A stretch of DNA of 64,000 nucleotides from Dehalococcoidia bacterium (GCA_020847985.1 JADLBC010000008.1:124001-188000); one strand, 5' to 3'. Positions 35,148 to 43,387 are shown, numbered from the stretch's first letter. Numbers and translations are program-made. The notes: generated from the sequence alone by a model not told the origin.

Positions 35148-36419
35148 TTAGCCGACGACCCCGTCTGCGTAGAGCGTTCCGATCTCGTCCTCGCCGTACC
35201 CGGCTTGCTCCAGCCACTTCAGCGTGTCCCTGCCCAGCGCGGGCGATGCCCCCTGGGCCGCCATCGGCGAAGCGTGGAACTTGAGAATCGGCGCCACCAT
35301 CTGCTGCGGCCCCGAAAGCTCGTGCTCCAGCGAGACCATGTACTCGTTCGCCACCACCTGCGGGTGCGCCGACATCTCGTCCGCGAACAGCACCGGCCCC
35401 ACCGGCACGCCGTGGTCCTCGAAGCGCTTGATCCAGTGGTCCGTCGCCTTCGAGGCCACATGCTCCTCGATCGCCGCCACCTGCTCCGTCGCCCAGGCCA
35501 CGTACTCCGGGTTGAGGATGTCGTAGTTCGGGTCGGCCTGCCCGAGGAACTCCGTCTCCAGGGCCGCCCGCACCTTCGCCCAGAGCGACGGCGAGAGCGC
35601 TCCCACCGCAATCGCGCCGTCCTTCGTGCGGTACGTGCGGTAGTAGATGTTCGGCGCCTGCCGCTGCGTCCGCGATACCGCGAGCATCTCCTCGTACGTC
35701 GCGCCCTGCGCATGGATCTCGCGGCGCTTGTCCCGGAGCTTGTTTCGCAGCGTCTCATCCGCCACGGGCAGTTCCATCACGGCGCTTCCCTGCACCGCCC
35801 GCGCCGTGGCCATGAGGCTCGCTTCCACGAGTTGGCCCTCGCCCGTCCGCTCCCGGTGGAACAGCGCCGACGTCACCGCCCACGCCACCGTGAGCCCGGT
35901 CGCGTAGTCGGCCACCGCCGTCGCCGTCACCACCTCGGGCTTGCCGCCGGGCCCGAGCTTGGCGTCCGCGGCCATGAGCCCCGTCACCGCCTGCACGACG
36001 ATGTCGTATCCGGGCTTCGAAGCCCACGGCCCCTTCCGCCCGAATGCGGTGATATCGACATAAATGAGGTCGGGCCTGATCGCCTTGAGCGTGTCGTAGT
36101 CGATGTTCAGCCGCTTCGCCACGTCCGGCCGGTAGTTGATGACGACGACATCGACGGTCGGGATCAGCCGGTGCACGATTTCCTGCGCCCGCGGGTCGCC
36201 CGCCGAAAGGACCAGCGAGTCCTTGCCGCGATTGAGCGACTGGAAGACTTTCGATTCCAGCGGCATGAACGGGCCGTAGATGCGCCACGGCTCCCCGCCC
36301 GGCGGCTCGACCTTGATGACTTCGGCGCCCTGGTCCGCGAGCATCATGCACGCGAACGGACCGGCGATGATCTGAGTGAATTCCAGCACGCGGATCCCCG
36401 CGAGCGGACCTGATGCCAT
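35148..36419 (-). CDS. CaiB/BaiF CoA-transferase family protein
   Basis: 423 aa. GIRVLEFTQIIAGPFACMMLADQGAEVIKVEPP is the class III signature region; NYRPDVAKRLNIDYD and a candidate catalytic Asp171 in AVADYATG follow. Paralogue of the protein at 7554-8816. Transfers CoA between carboxylates; partner acid unknown. Begins the leftward CaiB-VOC-hydrolase run. Confidence 0.88.
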   Translation of the reverse strand: MASGPLAGIRVLEFTQIIAGPFACMMLADQGAEVIKVEPPGGEPWRIYGPFMPLESKVFQSLNRGKDSLVLSAGDPRAQEIVHRLIPTVDVVVINYRPDVAKRLNIDYDTLKAIRPDLIYVDITAFGRKGPWASKPGYDIVVQAVTGLMAADAKLGPGGKPEVVTATAVADYATGLTVAWAVTSALFHRERTGEGQLVEASLMATARAVQGSAVMELPVADETLRNKLRDKRREIHAQGATYEEMLAVSRTQRQAPNIYYRTYRTKDGAIAVGALSPSLWAKVRAALETEFLGQADPNYDILNPEYVAWATEQVAAIEEHVASKATDHWIKRFEDHGVPVGPVLFADEMSAHPQVVANEYMVSLEHELSGPQQMVAPILKFHASPMAAQGASPALGRDTLKWLEQAGYGEDEIGTLYADGVVG

Positions 36420-36520
36420 GGTTGCCTCCCTGGCGACGTTGCGTGGCGCGCATCCTACGGACCTCGCTCGACCCGCGCCACGGCCCGGGCATCAGCCGTG
36501 CGCGCCGCCCTCGCCAGTGG

Positions 36521-36526
36521 CAGAAT
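36521..36526 (+). promoter_or_regulatory. -10-like CAGAAT, leaderless type
   Basis: CAGAAT ends 6 nt before the GTG at 36533. One base from TAGAAT; no -35 or Shine-Dalgarno. Confidence 0.3.
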
Positions 36527-36532
36527 CCCCCG

Positions 36533-37597
36533 GTGACGCTCAGGCTCGGTGTGCTCGAAGGCGATGGCATCGGCCCCGAAATCGTGCCCGCGGCCATCGC
36601 CGCCGCCGATGCCGCTCTTCGCCGCGCCAACACCGCCGTCCAATGGGTGCCGCTGCCCGTCGGCCTGGCCGCGATCGCCGCGCACGGTTCCGCGCTGCCG
36701 CCCTCCACGGTCGAGGCCCTCCAAACCCTGGACGGCTGGGTTATGGGCCCACACGACAACGCTTCCTACCCGCCTGCCCACCGCGCGACCCTGAATCCCA
36801 GCGGCGCCCTGCGCAAACACTTCGACCTCTACGCCAACATCCGTCCCGCCCGCACCTTTCGGAACGTGCCCGCCACCGTGCGCGCCGCCGACCTCGTCAT
36901 CGTTCGCGAAAACACCGAGGGCTTCTACGCCGACCGCAACACCTTCGCCGGCACGGGCGAATTCATGCCCACGGCCGATGTCGCGATCACGATGGGCGTC
37001 TTCACCCGCGGCCGCATCGAACGCATCGCCCACGCGGCCTTCCAACTCGCCGGGCGGCGACGCCGGCACGTCACCATCGTGCACAAGGCGAACGTCCTCG
37101 CTGCCACCGCGTTCTTCCGCGACATCTGCCGCGAAGCCGGCGAACGCTACCCCGGCATCGCCCTCGACGACGTCCACGTCGATGCCATGGCCGCGCACCT
37201 CGTCCGCCGTCCCGCCGATTTCGACGTGATCGTCACCGAGAACATGTTCGGCGACATCCTCTCCGACCTCGCGGGCGAACTGACCGGCTCCCTGGGGCTC
37301 GCCGCATCCCTCAACGCCTCGGACCGAACGGCGATGGCGCAGGCCGCGCACGGCTCGGCGCCGGACATCGCCGGCCAGGGCATCGCCAACCCCTCGGCCA
37401 TGATCCTCTCCACCGCGATGCTCCTTGAGTGGCTCGCCGCCCGCCATGACGATGCCCGCCTCGCGGACGCCGCCTCCCGCCTCGCTGCGGCGGTCGACCG
37501 CACCCTGGGCCTCGAAATCTTCCCTCGCGACCTTGGCGGCGCCGTCACCACGGCCGCCTTCACGCGCGCTGTCATCGCACAGATCTTCCCCGAATGA
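36533..37597 (+). CDS. Isocitrate/isopropylmalate dehydrogenase family protein
   Basis: 354 aa beta-decarboxylating dehydrogenase. GDGIGPEI, IVRENTEGFYADRN, KANVLAAT, DDVHVDAMAAHLVRRP, NMFGDILSDLAGELTGSLGLA and HGSAPDIAGQGIANP cover the substrate, metal and NAD sites. The IVRENTEG motif with a tyrosine after it suits tartrate/isopropylmalate or homoisocitrate-type enzymes as well as isocitrate; without leu or TCA neighbours I do not choose. The GTG at 36533 gives the normal VTLRLGVLEGDG start. Confidence 0.88.
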   Translation: MTLRLGVLEGDGIGPEIVPAAIAAADAALRRANTAVQWVPLPVGLAAIAAHGSALPPSTVEALQTLDGWVMGPHDNASYPPAHRATLNPSGALRKHFDLYANIRPARTFRNVPATVRAADLVIVRENTEGFYADRNTFAGTGEFMPTADVAITMGVFTRGRIERIAHAAFQLAGRRRRHVTIVHKANVLAATAFFRDICREAGERYPGIALDDVHVDAMAAHLVRRPADFDVIVTENMFGDILSDLAGELTGSLGLAASLNASDRTAMAQAAHGSAPDIAGQGIANPSAMILSTAMLLEWLAARHDDARLADAASRLAAAVDRTLGLEIFPRDLGGAVTTAAFTRAVIAQIFPE

Positions 37598-37676
37598 CCC
37601 GGGGTCGACGTTCGCGCCCGCGCGCGGCATGCTTCCCCGTCGGGGCGGCCCCGTACGGAGCGCCCGCGAGGTGTGC

Positions 37677-38534
37677 ATGACCGCTGAACCCGTCCAGCGC
37701 TTCCTCGAATCCCAGCGCGTGCCGATCGCCGTCTGGGACTGGGGGAACGAATCCGCGCCGCCGCTCGTGCTCGTCCACGGCGGCCGTGACCACGCCCGCT
37801 CCTGGGACCGCACCGCCGAGGCCCTGCGCGATGACTTCCACGTCGTCGCCTTCGACCTCCGTGGCCACGGCGACAGCGGCTGGACCCCGGGCGGCAACTA
37901 CGGCCTCCCCGACAACGCCCTCGACCTGGTCCGCGTGATCGAAACCGTGGGCTCGCCCGCCACCGTGGTCGCCCATTCCTACGGCGGTTCCGTGTCGCTC
38001 CTTGCCGCCGGCAGCTACCCCGAACACTTCGCCTCGCTCGTCGTGATCGAGGGCACGCACTCCCTCAATCCCGGTGAAGTGGACCGCGTCGGTCCGGCCT
38101 GGGTGCGCCGCTGGGGCGACCGCCTTCGCTCCTTCGAAACCCAGGAGCCCCGCGTCTACCCGGATCTCGAAGCCGCCGAGCAGCGCATGAAGGAAGCGAA
38201 CCCCCGGTTGCCCGCCAGCATCCTCCCCGGCCTCGCCAGTTACGCCTCGAAGCCGGCCGATGGCGGCTACATCTGGAAGTACGACCTCTGGGTCAACGGC
38301 CGCACCTCCATGGAGGTGCGCCGCAGCGAGCTCCCGGCCTTCTGGGAGGCCATTACCTGCCCGGTGCTGCTTCTGCTCGGGGGCGAATCGGCCTCGCGGC
38401 GGCGCCAGCATCCCGCCCCTGAGAACCACATCGCAGGCCTTCGCACCGTCGAAATCCCGGACGCCGGTCACTGGATCCACCACGACCAGCCAGCCGCCTT
38501 CCTGCGCGAGGTCCGCGGCTTCCTCGGCGTGTAG
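37677..38534 (+). CDS. Alpha/beta hydrolase
   Basis: 285 aa. HGGRDHARSW, DLRGHGDS, nucleophile elbow AHSYGG, acid region LLLGGES and base His in DAGHWIHHD. Resembles haloalkane-dehalogenase/epoxide-hydrolase-like esterases; substrate unknown. GAGGT lies before the ATG at 37677. Confidence 0.87.
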   Translation: MTAEPVQRFLESQRVPIAVWDWGNESAPPLVLVHGGRDHARSWDRTAEALRDDFHVVAFDLRGHGDSGWTPGGNYGLPDNALDLVRVIETVGSPATVVAHSYGGSVSLLAAGSYPEHFASLVVIEGTHSLNPGEVDRVGPAWVRRWGDRLRSFETQEPRVYPDLEAAEQRMKEANPRLPASILPGLASYASKPADGGYIWKYDLWVNGRTSMEVRRSELPAFWEAITCPVLLLLGGESASRRRQHPAPENHIAGLRTVEIPDAGHWIHHDQPAAFLREVRGFLGV

Positions 38535-38561
38535 CGAAGGGCTCGCACCGTTCCCGGCCGC

Positions 38562-38567
38562 TATATT
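38562..38567 (+). promoter_or_regulatory. -10 box TATATT, leaderless toxin gene
   Basis: TATATT ends 7 nt before the GTG at 38575. No Shine-Dalgarno. Gives the toxin-like gene its own promoter, separate from the upstream hydrolase. Confidence 0.5.
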
Positions 38568-38574
38568 GGCCGCT

Positions 38575-39228
38575 GTGCCGTCGCGTCTCCGCGTCCTGAT
38601 CCCAATCCTCGTCGCGCTCGCCGTTCTCGTGGTGGGGATCTGGCTGACGTCCGCCCTCGACACCGGTGGCGGCGGCAACGACGACGCCCTTGTCGCCGCC
38701 GAACAAACCGCTGCCCGCGAGGATGCTGAAGGCACACCCACCAGTGCGCCCGGCGCCACGCGCACTCCCGCCAGGACGCCCACGGCCACTACCGCCTCCA
38801 CGCGCACGCCCTCCGCGGCAACAGCCACACGCACGCCTACAGCCGCGAGCGAGATCCGCCGCGACCTCGAAGCCGACGAAGCCCGCGGCGGCCACACGCT
38901 GTCCCGGCACGTGGGCAAGACCGACGACGAACTCCGCGACCGCCTTCGCCGCGAACCCGACATCTCCGCCGCCTCCACCTACACCAACCAGGACATCGCC
39001 GAGCGCACCGTCGGCCAGGCCATCCGCAACGACCGCACGAAGATCACGAGTTGGGAGAAGTCGACCTCGCACCCGAACCTGGTGCTCCGCGTGACCATGT
39101 CCACCGCCGTCGGCCGGAGCATCCGGCAGGGCAGTTCCACGCCGAAGGAGGTGAAGTCGGCTGTCGTCGTCCTCAAGTGGGCCGGGTCCGGCTGGTATGT
39201 CCTCACCAGCTACCCGGAGGACCGCTGA
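38575..39228 (+). CDS. Membrane-anchored bacterial RNase A-fold toxin-like protein
   Basis: 217 aa. Residues 5-24 form a membrane anchor or uncleaved signal, 29-92 a low-complexity Thr/Pro/Ala/Arg linker (TRTPARTPTATT-like), and 104-217 a domain matching the CdiA-CT RNase A toxin family: GGHTLSRHVGKTDDELRDRL, AASTYTNQDIAERTV and the closing GWYVLTSYP. Putative active residues His112, Arg123, Thr211 and Tyr213 have the same spacing as His175, Arg186, Thr276 and Tyr278 described for the Yersinia kristensenii toxin. The next gene looks like its immunity protein. Unlike CdiA it is short and has no filament domain, so delivery is unclear. Confidence 0.78.
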   Translation: MPSRLRVLIPILVALAVLVVGIWLTSALDTGGGGNDDALVAAEQTAAREDAEGTPTSAPGATRTPARTPTATTASTRTPSAATATRTPTAASEIRRDLEADEARGGHTLSRHVGKTDDELRDRLRREPDISAASTYTNQDIAERTVGQAIRNDRTKITSWEKSTSHPNLVLRVTMSTAVGRSIRQGSSTPKEVKSAVVVLKWAGSGWYVLTSYPEDR

Positions 39229-39533
39229 TGGCCGCGCAGCCCACGGCCGCGGACTTCCCCGCGCTCGCTACCTTCCTCGATGGCTACTTCCATGAGGACT
39301 TCCGCGCGCTCTACGGGTCGCCCCCCGAGGCCGCCCTCGAATTCACCCGCGACGCCGATTTCGGCCTCCGCGCCGATGTCGATGCGGAGTTCCGCGCCGT
39401 GCGCCGCATCCTCGCATTCCTGGGCGAGCCGGCATGGATCGATATCCTCCCCGGCATCGGCGGCGCCTGGCGTCCCCGCTCGCTCGACGACATCGACGCC
39501 GTCCTCGACGTCCTCGAAGCCTCGCTCGACTGA
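39228..39533 (+). CDS. CdiI-family immunity protein
   Basis: 101 aa. FPALATFLDGYFHEDFRALYG followed by FLGEPAW and a C-terminal helix matches the CdiI_2 contact-dependent-inhibition immunity family. These small acidic proteins bind and block a partner toxin in the cytoplasm; this one has many Asp/Glu. The ATG shares a base with the toxin stop (TGATG), and GGAGG lies just before it, so synthesis is coupled to the toxin. No signal peptide. Confidence 0.8.
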   Translation: MAAQPTAADFPALATFLDGYFHEDFRALYGSPPEAALEFTRDADFGLRADVDAEFRAVRRILAFLGEPAWIDILPGIGGAWRPRSLDDIDAVLDVLEASLD

Positions 39534-39551
39534 ACGAAGGGGGTGGCCGCG

Positions 39552-40202
39552 ATGGAGCTAACGGCGGTGGCAACGGGCGAGGTCGTCATCCTCAACGGGC
39601 CTCCTCGCGCCGGGAAGACGAGCATCGCCCGCGCCCTCCAGGACGCGCCCGGCAGCCCGTGGATTACCCTCGGGGTCGATGCCGCCATGCGCATGACCCC
39701 GGCGCACTTCCTCCCCGGTGTCGGCCTCCGCCCCGGCGGCGAGCGCCCCGACCTTGAACCTTTCATTCGCGCCCACTTCGCCGCGCTCTACGACTCCGTC
39801 GCCGCCCACGCCCGCCATGGCCTGAACGTCGCCATGGACCTCTCCGGCCACGACGCCTACCCGCGACCGCTCGGCGTCCACCGGGATGGCGCGCTGAGGC
39901 TCGCCGGGCTGCCGGTGCTCTTCGCCGGCGTCCATTGCCCGCTGCCAGTCATCCTCCAGCGGCGTCGCGACGCCGGCTACCTTTCGGCCGAAGCCGGCGA
40001 AGCGACTACCGAGCCCGTCCTTCGCTGGCAGCGCGAAGCCCACACTCCCGGCCTGTATGACATCGAATTCGACACCTCCGAACGGTCGCCGGCCGAATGC
40101 GCGAGCGCGATCATCGACCGCCTCGCGAGCGGCCCTCCCGGGACGGCGTTCTGGCGCGCCTGGCCGCCATGGCCGCTTGCCCACGGCAGCCATCCCCGGT
40201 AG
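39552..40202 (+). CDS. Chloramphenicol-phosphotransferase-like kinase
   Basis: 216 aa P-loop kinase. Walker A NGPPRAGKTS near the N-terminus, GVDAAMRMTP, and R-R-R-D-A-G-Y lid region match the CPT (chloramphenicol 3-O-phosphotransferase) family. Many members phosphorylate unknown small molecules, so resistance is only one option. ATG 39552 chosen; a GTG at 39543 is in frame. Starts 18 nt after the immunity gene, in the same direction. Confidence 0.75.
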   Translation: MELTAVATGEVVILNGPPRAGKTSIARALQDAPGSPWITLGVDAAMRMTPAHFLPGVGLRPGGERPDLEPFIRAHFAALYDSVAAHARHGLNVAMDLSGHDAYPRPLGVHRDGALRLAGLPVLFAGVHCPLPVILQRRRDAGYLSAEAGEATTEPVLRWQREAHTPGLYDIEFDTSERSPAECASAIIDRLASGPPGTAFWRAWPPWPLAHGSHPR

Positions 40203-40212
40203 CGTTCGCACT

Positions 40213-40273
40213 CCGGCGATGGGGTCCTGCCGTAAACCGCCCCGGGCTTCCCCGGGAGCTGATGACTCCTACG
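40213..40273 (+). promoter_or_regulatory. Fluoride riboswitch (crcB motif)
   Basis: Conserved crcB segments are present: GGCGATG (40215-40221), TAAACCGC (40233-40240) and CTGATGACTCCTAC (40259-40272). Helix CGGC 40214-40217 / GCCG 40229-40232; hairpin CCCGGG 40241-40246 / CCCGGG 40251-40256 with loop CTTC; pseudoknot GGGGTC 40221-40226 / GACTCC 40264-40269 with one G-U pair. It lies directly before a fluoride-type CLC antiporter gene. The aptamer binds fluoride with three Mg2+ ions in known examples. Confidence 0.9.
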
Positions 40274-40285
40274 ATTCCGTAGGAG
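40266..40285 (+). promoter_or_regulatory. SD-sequestering hairpin of the fluoride riboswitch
   Basis: CTCCTACG (40266-40273), loop ATTC, CGTAGGAG (40278-40285): perfect 8-bp stem. The right arm contains the AGGAG ribosome site (40281-40285); the left arm shares bases 40266-40269 with the aptamer pseudoknot. Fluoride binding should therefore free the ribosome site. Confidence 0.8.
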
Positions 40286-40294
40286 CCCGTGCCC

Positions 40295-41653
40295 ATGCCA
40301 TCCCGCCATATCCCGCTTCCCCTTCGCGCAGATCCCGGCAGGTTCGCGGCCGCCGTGCGATACCTGGTCACGTGGTTCGTGCTCGTCACTCCCGTCGCCG
40401 CCGCTGCCGGCTCGGCCGCTGCCCTCTTCCTGTGGTCGCTCGATCGCGTGACCCGCGAGCGCTTCGAAAACCCGTGGCTCCTGTTCCTGCTCCCGGCGGC
40501 GGGACTCGCCAGCGCCGCGCTCTACCACCGCTTCGGCCGCTCCGTCGAAGCCGGGAACAATCTGCTCATCGACGAAATCCACGAACCCGGCGGCGGCATT
40601 CCCCCGCGCATCGTGCCGCTCATCTTCCTCACCACCGTCGGCGGGCATCTCTTCGGCGCTCCCGTTGGCCGCGAAGGGACGGCCGTGCAGATGGGTGGGG
40701 GCATCGCCGCCGCGTTTGCCCGAACGGTGTCCCTTTCGCCCGCCCGGGTTCGCACGCTGCTCATGGCCGGGATCGCCGCCGGTTTCGGGGCCGTCTTCGG
40801 AACCCCGATCGCCGGGGCCATCTTCGCGATCGAGGTCCTGGCCATTGGCCGCTTCGAATACGCCGCCCTCGTGCCGGTCCTCTACGCCGCCGTCGCCGCC
40901 GATTTCACAGCCACGGCCTGGGGCGCACACCACACTGCCTACCACATCGGAGCCATCGGTGAGGCCGCACTCCCCTTCACCGCCGCGCTCCTCGCCAGGA
41001 CCGCCCTCGCCGGCATCGTTTTCGGGCTCGCCGCGCTGCTCTTCGCCGAGCTCGCGCACGGCATGGCGGCGGCCTGGCGCCGGGCTATCCCCATTCCGCT
41101 CCTGCGCCCGGTCGTGGGCGGCATCGTTATCATCGCGCTGGTCTTCGTCGCCGGCTCCCGCGATTACCTCGGCCTCGGCGTCACATCCCCGGACCCCGGC
41201 GCCACGACCATCGTCTCCAGCTTCCAGCCGGGCGGCGCCTCTGCCTGGGCATGGTGGTGGAAGCTGCTTTTCACCGCGGTCGCCGTGAGCAGCGGCTTCA
41301 AGGGGGGCGAAGTGACCCCGCTCTTCTTCATCGGGGCCGCTCTCGGCAACCGCCTGGCGGCGCTCATGCATGCCCCCGCCGGGCTCTTCGCCGGCGCCGG
41401 GCTCGTCGCGGTGTTCGCCGGCGCCGCGAACACCCCGCTCGCCTGCACCGTCATGGGTATCGAACTTTTCGGCGCGGCGGCGGCGCCGTACCTGGCCATT
41501 GCCTGCTTCGCGTCCTACCTCGCGAGCGGCCACTCGGGCATCTACCTCTCGCAGCGCATCGCCCGGCCGAAACCGTTCGCGGCGCACGCGCCCACGCTCC
41601 GTGCCTACCGCGCAGGGCGTTCGCGCGCTCCCGGGCGGCGCCGGGCTCCATGA
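40295..41653 (+). CDS. CLC-F fluoride/proton antiporter
   Basis: 452 aa CLC-family transporter with about 10-12 hydrophobic helices. In place of the chloride-binding GSGIP motif it has GNNLLIDEIHEP (Gly87-Asn88-Asn89), the hallmark of the CLC-F clade that exports fluoride. The gating glutamate is Glu127 in GREGT. Start: AGGAG ends 9 nt before ATG 40295; the GTG at 40289 is only 3 nt away and too close. Protects against fluoride under control of the riboswitch just upstream. Confidence 0.92.
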   Translation: MPSRHIPLPLRADPGRFAAAVRYLVTWFVLVTPVAAAAGSAAALFLWSLDRVTRERFENPWLLFLLPAAGLASAALYHRFGRSVEAGNNLLIDEIHEPGGGIPPRIVPLIFLTTVGGHLFGAPVGREGTAVQMGGGIAAAFARTVSLSPARVRTLLMAGIAAGFGAVFGTPIAGAIFAIEVLAIGRFEYAALVPVLYAAVAADFTATAWGAHHTAYHIGAIGEAALPFTAALLARTALAGIVFGLAALLFAELAHGMAAAWRRAIPIPLLRPVVGGIVIIALVFVAGSRDYLGLGVTSPDPGATTIVSSFQPGGASAWAWWWKLLFTAVAVSSGFKGGEVTPLFFIGAALGNRLAALMHAPAGLFAGAGLVAVFAGAANTPLACTVMGIELFGAAAAPYLAIACFASYLASGHSGIYLSQRIARPKPFAAHAPTLRAYRAGRSRAPGRRRAP

Positions 41654-41743
41654 GGATGGAAGCACCGCCTTTTCCGTCCTTCATCCGCCCTTTGCTCGCC
41701 ACGCGTATACTCCCATGCCAATCACCACTCGGAGGGAAGGCAT

Positions 41744-42070
41744 ATGGCTAAGTACCTGTTGGTTTACCACGGCGGCAGCGACGGCTCCGCCGAGATGTCC
41801 CAGGAGGAGGGCGCGAAGGTCATGCAGGCATGGACCGACTGGTTCGCCAGCCTCGGTACCGGTGTCGCCGACGCCGGGAACCCCATCTCCCGCCACTGGA
41901 CCATCACCAGCGAGGGCACCATCGAAGGCGGCGCCGCCGACCCCGCCACCGGCTACAGCGTCCTCGAGGCCGAGAACATGGATGCCGCGCTCGTCATGGC
42001 GAAGGGCTGCCCCCACCTCGCCTCGGGCGGCAGCATCGAACTCGCCGAGACGTTCGAAATCGCGATGTAG
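41744..42070 (+). CDS. YCII-related (DGPF-type) protein
   Basis: 108 aa. Starts MAKYLLVYHGG, with a ferredoxin-like fold; VMQAWTDWFASLG and the KGCPHL motif (A-K-G-C-P) match YCII/DGPF-like proteins. Role of the family is not settled. GGAGGG lies before the ATG and a TATACT -10 about 40 nt upstream (from 41706). A strong terminator hairpin follows. Confidence 0.82.
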   Translation: MAKYLLVYHGGSDGSAEMSQEEGAKVMQAWTDWFASLGTGVADAGNPISRHWTITSEGTIEGGAADPATGYSVLEAENMDAALVMAKGCPHLASGGSIELAETFEIAM

Positions 42071-42087
42071 TCCGCCCGCACACACAC

Positions 42088-42115
42088 GAAGGCCCCGGGT
42101 TAACCCGGGGCCTTC
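42088..42115 (+). terminator. Strong hairpin terminator
   Basis: Perfect 28-nt palindrome centred on TTAA: arm GAAGGCCCCGGG. It closes the YCII gene and marks the left edge of the AT-richer patch. Confidence 0.7.
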
Positions 42116-42321
42116 CGTATGTTCTGGGTTGCGGTGCGGGTCCGGCGACGGGCCAACGAGCGGGTTCGGCGCCTCTCGACACAGGACGGAAGACAGCGTT
42201 GACGGCTACAGCTAGAATGCCGCGGGCCGGGCTGTATCCCATCGTGTTGGTTTCGTCATGGCGTGTTGGGTCGGTCGGTGCGGCCCATGGATAGCCGGGG
42301 CTGAGAGCGAGGAACCTGAGG

Positions 42322-43308
42322 GTGAAGCCAAGTCGCTCCGTTCGCCCAATGCTGCCCTTTTGCATCTCCGTCGTCGCGTTGCTGGCCGCTGTGGCGTACT
42401 TGACCAGTGTGCTTCTTGCGGAAGGTAGGGCCGGGTCTCAGCGGTCGACGTTTTTCACCGAAGAGCGGGGGATTGTAGCCACGCCGACCGCATCCGTGAC
42501 CCCTGCGAGGCCTTCGGACAAGAACTCATCGATGTCGGTCTCTGCGGGGAGTTCTCGTGTGCCCTCAGGCCCTTCGCCAACGGCGACGGGTACGGCGACG
42601 ACTCGTGCCGCGACCGTTCCGTCTCGATCGGTGGGCAGCAGGGGTGATGCATTCAGCGCGCCAACTGGCACGGCGGTCGCGACTGCGACACGGCCACCAA
42701 CAAGACCGCCAACAGCCTCGCCAACCGCGACGCGGACACCGACTCGAACGCCCACGCGGACCCCGACACCGGTTGGATTCGCGCTGATCGCGGGTGCGGG
42801 TCGCAGTACGTGTTACGACTATGGAACCATCGTCACATGCAGTGGAAGCGCCGGCTCGTGGACGTGCAGCAATCTTGGGTCAAGCACCTTCTGCAACGGA
42901 CCGGATGGTGCGCGACAAACATGCTCACTTATTGGCTCATCGCTGTACTGCAACGGATCGACCGGAGGCAGGTCCGGCTCTGTTCGATTTACATGCTCAA
43001 CTTTCGGTGACTTCACCACCTGCCACGGATCTGATGGCAGTCGTCTGTCCTGTTCTGCGATTGGCGACTATCTGAGTTGTAGGGATAACCAGGGGAATCA
43101 CATATCCTGTAGTTCGTTCGGTGCTATTACAACGTGCCATCGTACGGCCCGGCGCCGGAAGGGGCGTCATGCCGGGGTTCTTCGCCCAAGGCCAGCCTCA
43201 TTGCCGAGACGAGGGGCCAACTGCGCTCGCGAGGTCATGCTTCAGTGGCCTATTGCAGGCCGCGTGGTAGCAGGGGGGAGACTTGAACTCCCGACCTCAC
43301 GATTATGA
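42322..43308 (+). CDS. Cys-repeat protein with Thr-Pro linker, 3' end probably broken
   Basis: 328 aa as read. A membrane or signal segment lies at about residues 9-33, then a long Ser/Thr/Pro linker (TRTPTRTPTPT-like), then about six repeats of 19 residues, each T/S-C-S-x-x-G-x(4)-C-x-G-x-x-G. The repeats stop near residue 273. The remaining 55 residues are Arg-rich and run into the tRNA-Met gene, where the stop lies, so the tail is not believable protein: a frameshift or truncation near 43140 is likely. Base use is clearly more AT-rich than the neighbours. Function unknown. Confidence 0.5.
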   Translation: MKPSRSVRPMLPFCISVVALLAAVAYLTSVLLAEGRAGSQRSTFFTEERGIVATPTASVTPARPSDKNSSMSVSAGSSRVPSGPSPTATGTATTRAATVPSRSVGSRGDAFSAPTGTAVATATRPPTRPPTASPTATRTPTRTPTRTPTPVGFALIAGAGRSTCYDYGTIVTCSGSAGSWTCSNLGSSTFCNGPDGARQTCSLIGSSLYCNGSTGGRSGSVRFTCSTFGDFTTCHGSDGSRLSCSAIGDYLSCRDNQGNHISCSSFGAITTCHRTARRRKGRHAGVLRPRPASLPRRGANCAREVMLQWPIAGRVVAGGRLELPTSRL

Positions 43309-43341
43309 GTCGTGCGCTCTGACCGGCTGAGCTACCCTGCC
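43265..43341 (-). tRNA. tRNA-Met (CAU), elongator
   Basis: 77 nt including an encoded CCA (43267-43265). Acceptor GGCAGGG / CCCTGCT (first pair G-U), D-stem GCTC/GAGC, anticodon loop CTCATAA with CAT at 43307-43305, T-stem GGGAG/CTCCC, discriminator A. The CTCATAA loop fits elongator Met better than Ile2. Confidence 0.93.
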
Positions 43342-43387
43342 ACGCGTCCCATCAATCTAGCAACGCCCCCACTCCCGGGCAACGCAA

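Noticed and set aside
42631-43275. Similarity between GTGGGCAGCAGGGG (42631-42644) and the tRNA-Met 3' end, as a possible att duplication
   Set aside because: Only about 11 of 14 bases agree and no integrase gene is near; probably chance.
43141-43308. The last 55 residues of the Cys-repeat protein, ending G-G-R-L-E-L-P-T-S-R-L
   Set aside because: This end is the usual result of translating a tRNA gene; not treated as a domain.
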